Below are positions 25,096 to 64,000 of a stretch of DNA of 64,000 nucleotides, piece by piece. The notes under the pieces are model-generated. The model did not search any database, was not told the origin of the DNA, and saw only the letters and a program-made list of their open reading frames with translations. Source of the stretch: Glossina fuscipes (lineage: Eukaryota > Arthropoda > Insecta > Diptera > Glossinidae); NCBI RefSeq assembly GCF_014805625.2, contig NW_023998452.1, forward strand, positions 428,455-492,454, read 5' to 3'. Every line of letters starts with the position of its first letter. The first letter of the stretch is position 1. The translations under genes were made by a program, and so were the position numbers.

Positions 25096-28000
25096 AAGGG
25101 AAACTTGGGTCGGCTGAGCATCTTTCTCTCTTATCTCATGTCATCGTGCCTACGAATATTGAATTTTTATATGGTAAAAAAATCTAATTCTAGTTGACAA
25201 AAAAAATCAAGCTTAACAAATTTCGACAACGTAGTTCAATTTTTTACATAGCATAGCATAAAAGAATTGATTCAATATGTAGGCTCTCATGAGAAACGTG
25301 TTTGTTTGCATAAAAATAATGTGTAACTGGTGGGGCAAAACGAGTGAATAAGTGTATTGGACGAAGTGGTCTCAATAGTTCTCAATAGTCGACCTTGACC
25401 GGCTATAATGTTTGCATTCAAATACTACACAATTCAACCAGCAAATCTGCTAAAGAAATTTTAATAGACTTTCACTAATAAATAACAAGAGAAAATAAAA
25501 CAAAAATATTGTTTTTCCATCGGTAAGGTCAGCTTAGGGCTTAGGACATTTTATTCGACTTTGATTTCATTTAACTTAAATAAAATAACTTACAAATAGA
25601 CATCAAATTCGATGTCTGTGCTTGAAAAGGACAAAAGAGATGTTTGATAAAATAAATCGTTAACAAAAAATTTATATTAATGTTTTCCATAAATTACTTA
25701 AGTTGTTTGTTAAACAAGTATTTTCCATTTGCTTAGATAACAAATTATTTCAATTTTAAAGTTCTTTGTGGTCCAAAAATGCTACTGCAAATGTAAACAA
25801 CAAACCCAGTTGCATATTTAAATAATCTAACATGTAATGCATATTCATCTGCATACATGCGCTCATGACGTAAATTTTTAGGGGGGGGGGGGGGGGGGGA
25901 TGGACTCGTGCGCATACATGCATGCATGCGTGCCAACATAAATATATATACAGTACTTCTCACTGCTACTGTGAGACGCATTTAAATGAAAAACTTAAAT
26001 AAATTGTTAAAGTTTTCTTACATTATGTTACGTATATAAACAGAAACGTATGTTTATATGCATATATTTATGTACAAGAACGAACTTAAATGCAAGAACA
26101 TTTATATGGGTATACGATTCTATATTTTATCTACATCAACTGCGTAATTGTTGTTTGTTTCTCTTAAACAAAAAACTATAATAAAGCAATTTTTCTTATT
26201 CTCTTCTCCTTGTTGTTATTGTTGACGTTGTTGGGTTAAAAGCAAAACGAAAATGTATTTAATGTTCTTCGGTGCGGTGTGCGTTTTTTTTTTTTTTTCT
26301 TGTAAATAAGTGCATGAAAGTTTATATAGAGGATGACGAGCATGTATAGCATACAATAGCTTACAATAGAGCTTATTAAAGTAATAGAGGCTGGTGCTGT
26401 ATACCATTTATGGTATCCTAAACAACAATGAATAGTTTGTTTAGGTTATTTACTCGGTAAAATCAAGTAAAACTGTTCGCTACAATAACGAAAGAGGTTT
26501 ACATCAAAGAATGGTTTTCTCAAATGCTTTTAATAGTTAAGCAGAAAATAATCAGGTGTTAGTTAATAGTTGGAGGCGTGGAGTACACAAAAGAATTTAA
26601 TCGTTTATCAACGAAAAAAACCAACAAAGTTACATTTGCTTATGTTGTCCTTCTCGGGTGTAACGATTAACAACGGAAGAAGCAGAAAAAAACTTATGTT
26701 TAATGTTTTCATTTTATATATATATATATATATATGTATATGTATATGGCGGTCATTGATAGTTTGAGCCAAACTAGCATACATTAATACTCGCAGCGAA
26801 AGAGTAGCGTACTGAAAGACCCACACGTTCTGCATTTAATGTTAAAAAAAAAGCAAGAGTTTGTTTACTCCATTTACTTGGAAAAATCAAGTAAAATTGC
26901 CCTCACCTCTGTTTGTTCAGTATTAGTAAACAATAATAGCCTTTGTCAAGACGCCGTTTCATATGAAAACAGTGCAATTACAACAATTAATATTTAATTA
27001 ATACAAGTAACACAAAAATACGAGTTTACCTAAAAGAAGGAATCCCTTACATATCTTGTCCGTAAAGGTTAGAAATAGTCTTTGGTAAGTTAAGAGGCAT
27101 CATAACTGAAAGTTTTTCAGATATGAAGTGTTTTTGTATTGCTTTAGTAGAAGCTTTGGATCTTTTCTTATATGCGAAGAAAAATTAGACATTTAGGCCC
27201 TTTTTTTTTCTTGAAATTTCATGCCTTCCTCCGAAGCGTTCAGAAACGTTGGGTGTAGAGAGTAAAAATGAAGAAACAACAAAAACCAAATTCAAATCAA
27301 AAGCATGAGCACTACTAGCATGGCGGCCAATCCGCAGCCAGTGCAGATCTATGCTAAGAGTGAACCATTAAACCGATGCAAAAATACAAAAGCTTGGCAT
27401 GCAAAAATGGTGAACACAATTAGTTTAATCACGAATCATACGAAGCTTTGACGATTTAAAGTTTAGTTAGATCCACCGTAAGCAAGAGGGATAGCATTTA
27501 AAGAATCCGATATTGACATACAGTTATAGATATCATGTCGACTTCTGCAGACAGAAAAGCTCATAGGTATATCTACATTGACCAAGTCTTAGGGAAACAA
27601 AATTTGTGGAAGTACAGTTAGGAACATTGGACCTAATCTCTCTCAAAAACGTAACATAGCGTTTTCTTTTAATTTTTTTGATATAAGTACTTTAATGTAC
27701 GTTCGTCTTATAACTTTTTTCTAATGTTATTATTCCACTTAGTTTTGTCCTTCGGTCAAAAAAAAAAAAAAGAAAAAACGTCGAACAACACTTTATTTTT
27801 GGCTTTTGCGGTGGTCTTACCATTTAATAATCACGATAGTGTCCTAAATGGATATAAGGGGCGATTGCTTGGGCGAAAAGCTTGTTTCGCCCAATTACTC
27901 GGAAAAATCAAGCAAGCCTGCTGGTTAGCCTTTGATTTAGTATACACTTTAGCGTATAAGTACATAATATAGGCAGACAGAGATAGGTAGATGAACGTCA

Positions 28001-29373
28001 GGTAAAAGGTATAATAATAATTTAAACAGAAAACAACTCTTCACTCAACTCAACAAGTTGTTGAATTGCTGACATGCAGAAGGAGAAGGATATAACTCTA
28101 CAGGAGTGACTAGTGAAAAAAGTCTGCTAAAAGCTCTTTATTCCGCACATTATCTCGAGAAGCTAAGTTTATTAATGTTCTTAGCCGTTTATTCTGAATT
28201 TTAAAATTTTAAAATTACGTTTTATTATTGTGAATGAAGGACTGTTTGTGAAAGTGGCATAAATACATCAAAAAGATAGAAAAGAAAGCCTTTGATTTGA
28301 ATATTTTATATGAAGCATACCTTCTCTTAGAAGCTTTTAAACTCTAATCAATGAAAAATGTCTTATGAATTCGCTAAGACGGATTTGTGTATTTCTATAT
28401 ATTTCTATAACGACTGCGCCACGGCTCTTTTTTAAAGTCTTAGATACTCTTAAAGTATAGATTCTCTTGTGAATCACATTTGCGCAGAGCAGTACTATGT
28501 TACAGTTATATACGTAAACGAACATTACATTTTGCATAAAATTGTAGAAGTACGAAGAATTTGCTTATGACACCTACTTGAAAAAGTTACTTAATACTCT
28601 CACTGGCTTGTCTGGCTAGAAAAACGGCTACAAATATGTAGTTGTTATTTTCGGAAATACTAGAAAACTATCTTAGAGTCTTAGTCGTGAATATTAAAGT
28701 TTTACATGAAAGGCGAATGGTCGTGAATAACTTTAGAACTTAAACATGGATTAAATTTTTCTTGCTTCAAAACTTGAATATTGCGCAAAAAATCCTTATT
28801 CCGCACATACTGAGAGCGACCCGAATATTCTACGAAAAATTTGGTTTTAATTTGTATTTGAATATAGTTAGTTGGTGATTACAATAAAGCCGGTATATTT
28901 GAAAACAGTACAAGTCTAAGACAGAAATTAGAAATATTTTTAAATGAAATGTTAAAATTTAGTTTGAAAGACAAATTCTCGCTCGAATACTTGCGTAAGT
29001 AACTCGAAAGTCTTTATATGGCAAAATGGTATAAATATGAAATTTTTAAAAATAATTTCAGATCGGTTGCCGACTCTTAGTTGGAAAAGGGTATCAAAAC
29101 AATCATATGCGGCACTGACTTTAAAAAGCGACGCAAAATTTTCTTTTAAACTTGACTTTGCTATAATCAGAACAACTAAGAGAACATTCTTATACATATG
29201 AAAGATGGTGCAAAATCTTACCGATTCCTATGATATTTCTTTTCTCAAATCAGATTTTAAAGCTGTACTTAGAGGTTAAGTTCGGCGGAATATTTCATTT
29301 GATTCATAGTCGAAAATCATCTGCTGTTGATTTGCTGAGTTGAGTTGGGAGTTGTTCGAATAAGTAAGAAAAT
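25096..29373. other. Non-coding stretch, no gene recognised
   Basis: Contains the G19 run, (TA)n near 26717 and A/T homopolymers. Open frames are short and unremarkable. Confidence 0.55.
25881..25899 (+). repeat. G19 homopolymer
   Basis: Nineteen consecutive G residues in otherwise AT-rich DNA. Could be a true homopolymer or inflated by sequencing; its length is uncertain. Confidence 0.85.
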
Positions 29374-29810
29374 CATATTTGGGCGTGACTGAGTCTTTTC
29401 TACTAATCACCGTTATCCTGAAAAAAGAAACCTCAAATAAGGCAAAGAACTAAGTTTTCATTCTTTATAATAATTGTCAGGCGCGGCTGAATTCTTCTAT
29501 TTTCAGAATAAAAGTGCAAATTTATAGGGTGTTTGTGTTGCGCTTTATGAGTAACAAACAACAAACACGAAAAGCAAGCCACACGAAAAGGTGCTCTCAA
29601 GCTATTGTTGCAAATTCCTTTGCTAGTTTTCAGACGATGTTTTCATTTTTGCGAATCCGAGAATGTTTACCCAAGACGAACAGACGGACATGCTTAGGTG
29701 CAATCCGAATTTGGAACGGTCCTATTAATTTGTATAAGTTATGGGGTTTTTGGAACTTGCTTATCCGCGGTACAAAGATATTGAGAAAAAAATTAAATTT
29801 TTATACTACA
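29374..29810 (+). repeat. Dispersed repeat C, copy 1
   Basis: Shares with 43780-44150 a colinear set of words: GACTGAGTCTTTTCTAC, TATTTTCAGAATAAAAGTGC, AAATTTATAGGGTGT, CATTTTTGCGAA and CAGACGGACATGCTTAGGTG. The open frame inside has no recognised protein. It resembles the GACGGACATG-bearing repeats common in fly genomes; class unknown. Confidence 0.6.
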
Positions 29811-29824
29811 CTATAATGTTGAAT

Positions 29825-30225
29825 GGGTGTAATCAATTTTCCCCCTTTTGTCCCTACGCTAACTACAGTATCGGACGTAGGACATGCGTTCCAATTTTTG
29901 TGTATGAGTAATGAGCAAAAACCCAATTTTTTATTCCTCCTGAAAAACAGCCGCGTTCTCAATGTACGTAGTACTATAGGCGTGTCCTTCGACCGATTTT
30001 CAATGTCAACCTACGTACAAGATCTTTAAAAGTTGCTGCGAAATGTGAAGTCGATAGCTTAATTTTTGCGGACTCGCGAATGTTTTTAGCAGACATTACT
30101 GGACGGACATGCTTAGATCGACTCTGAATATCATACTAATCAAGAATACATGTACTTTGTAGCATGCTGGAAGGTTTCTGCAGTGGATATACCCCTGATC
30201 CTTCGAAGGTGGGTACACACTACTA
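29825..30225 (+). repeat. Related dispersed repeat with GACGGACATG / ATCAAGAATA words
   Basis: Contains GGCGTGTCCTTCGACCGATT, CTGGACGGACATGCTTAGAT, CGACTCTGAATATCA, CTAATCAAGAATACATGTAC and ATATACCCCTGATCCTTCGA. The order 'GGACATG..TAGATCGACTC ... ATCAAGAATA ... ATACCC' is a familiar dispersed sequence of fly genomes. A worn relative lies at about 12280-12350. Confidence 0.55.
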
Positions 30226-30253
30226 AGCCAAATTTGTATTAGACTTTCTACTC

Positions 30254-30258
30254 TCCTA

Positions 30259-30297
<39 letters not shown>
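30254..30297 (+). repeat. (CT)n microsatellite
   Basis: About 20 CT repeats with one interruption (TTTC). Confidence 0.95.
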
Positions 30298-31313
30298 ACG
30301 AGTTTTTACATAAAAACCGTTAGATAGAAATGGTATAACTTGAAAACATTAATTAAAAAGAGTTTTTATTTTACATGTCTAAGTTTTATATGGGCAAGCG
30401 GGCCAGGTTAAATACAAATTGTTAAAATAAAATGTGGTCCATAACTTTCACATATTTTTCTTCTTCTTTCAGGAACTTCAACTGTAGCTGTAGCTGTGTA
30501 GTAAGAACAAATCTAAGTCTAACTAAGGATATCGTAAATGAACCTGCTGAGCTGTAACAAGAATATCAGTTATGCTGCATAATAAAGCGCCTTAGTTAGA
30601 GTGTGTGTATGTGTTGGTGTGTGTACGTGTGAAGCAGAAAACAAAAAGTGTTGATTAACAGTGTTGAGAAACATTAGACAAAAACATCTTTTTTTTTAGA
30701 TTGAAAAAATTCTTTTCAATTCCAGTGAATCCACGCACTGAACAATTTTTTTTTTGTTTTTTTTTTTTTTTGTTTGCTTGTTAAATATCTACTCACACTT
30801 ACGCGGATAACGGTTGTGCTTCGTATGTGCAATAAAACTTTGAAATTTTGTATACATACATGCAAACATATTGTACGCGCGAAAAAAACGTGAAAAGTGC
30901 AACGTTGCTGAATTATTGCGTGTTGCTGCGTTGTTCGTGTGTGAATTGTTACCGTACCATACCATACCATGCATATCTAATGTACGCACAAATGATTTGT
31001 GACACTGCCGGCAATGTCAACAGTTAAACGCAATTGCTTTTAAAGAGCGCACGCATATAATACACATCTTCAGTTAAAGTGTCGTCATATGATCGTCATC
31101 TCTAGAAAATCAACTTCAACGAAAACCCCTTTTTTCTGATTTTTTTCGTTTTTCGTTTTTTTTTTTTTTTTTTTTTTTTGAAATAAAAACATCACGTTTT
31201 CACGCCATACTCGCCGTAAAGGAAGCCGTGAACGTTTTCATTTAGAAGAATAACGAAGCGTATAATAATAATAACAACAACAACCGTAAATTTTATATAT
31301 GTAAAGGGCTGTT

Positions 31314-31433
31314 ATGCAGCAAATGTTGCAAATGGGATTTGGGTGTTAATTTATGCATAAACTCTACCATATCGTTTACAGTGTGTTCAGTGAACTGGGT
31401 AAGGTGGGCATATTGCCGCTCAATTGCTTTTGA
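31314..31433 (+). other. Two short upstream ORFs in the presumed Ace leader
   Basis: ATG at 31314 opens 11 codons (MQQMLQMGFGC) ending in TAA at 31349. ATG at 31353 opens 26 codons ending in TGA at 31433. Both finish before the Ace start, so they could reduce or gate translation if this stretch is in the mRNA. There is no evidence that the peptides themselves matter. Confidence 0.3.
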
Positions 31434-31617
31434 CAGACGAGTTGTGAAGTCAAGTGGCATTGCGCTGTTCATCGTGCCATAGTGACAAAGTGAAGCAGTT
31501 TATTGTTGTTAACCTCACTCACATATACTAATAACTTGAGTAAGTGCGTTATAAGCCGTAAGCAGAGCAGTATACAGTGCATCTGTTTGTGATTCGTCAT
31601 TGTTATTTTTTTGCCAG

Positions 31618-64000
<32,383 letters not shown>

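Noticed and set aside
24771..25097. 108-codon open frame
   Set aside because: It lies on a copy of dispersed repeat E, and the other copies do not keep the frame.

Overview
This window is nuclear DNA from a higher (schizophoran) fly. It is AT-rich, full of homopolymers and microsatellites, and most of it is non-coding. One real protein-coding gene can be supported: the fly-type acetylcholinesterase gene Ace (AChE-2, orthologous to Drosophila Ace), on the + strand. Eight coding exons run from 31,738 to 60,218, joined by seven introns of 64 bp to about 7.4 kb. Every splice site is GT/AG and the reading frame is continuous across all seven junctions. The encoded part is about 645 residues. It has a long N-terminal leader, the choline-site Trp, the complete catalytic triad (Ser, Glu and His) and the conserved end of the catalytic domain. 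The last exon, which should carry the GPI-anchor signal, was not found and probably lies beyond base 64,000. The residue pattern and spacing fit published fly AChEs (house fly, tephritids). A tephritid fruit fly is plausible, but I cannot exclude a calyptrate.

Layout. 1-31,650: no host gene was recognised. The stretch holds simple repeats and decayed mobile-element pieces: a SINE pair (7.5 and 8.9 kb), a mariner fragment (10.4-11.0 kb, -), a 5'-truncated non-LTR retrotransposon tail (13.5-14.3 kb, +), a mariner N-terminal fragment (24.2-24.4 kb, +) and several dispersed repeats carrying GACGGACATG-type words. Its last ~1.2 kb is probably Ace 5' leader, with short upstream ORFs and two adjacent perfect CRE palindromes. 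31,738-60,218: Ace exons and introns; the introns contain a full-length SINE with target-site duplication, other dispersed repeats and microsatellites. 60,219-64,000: start of the last Ace intron, with a third mariner fragment (62.1-62.4 kb, -).

The most interesting observations are these. (1) A tRNA-derived SINE family is present with two full-length copies, each flanked by a perfect target-site duplication (11 and 13 bp), plus an older copy. (2) A second, older tRNA-like repeat family has five copies, all in the same orientation. (3) Six perfect TGACGTCA sites all lie in or just upstream of Ace, four of them as two close pairs around the first coding exon. (4) The Ace allele has the insecticide-susceptible residue at every classical resistance position that could be located. 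No CRISPR, operon-like or novel multi-gene system is present.
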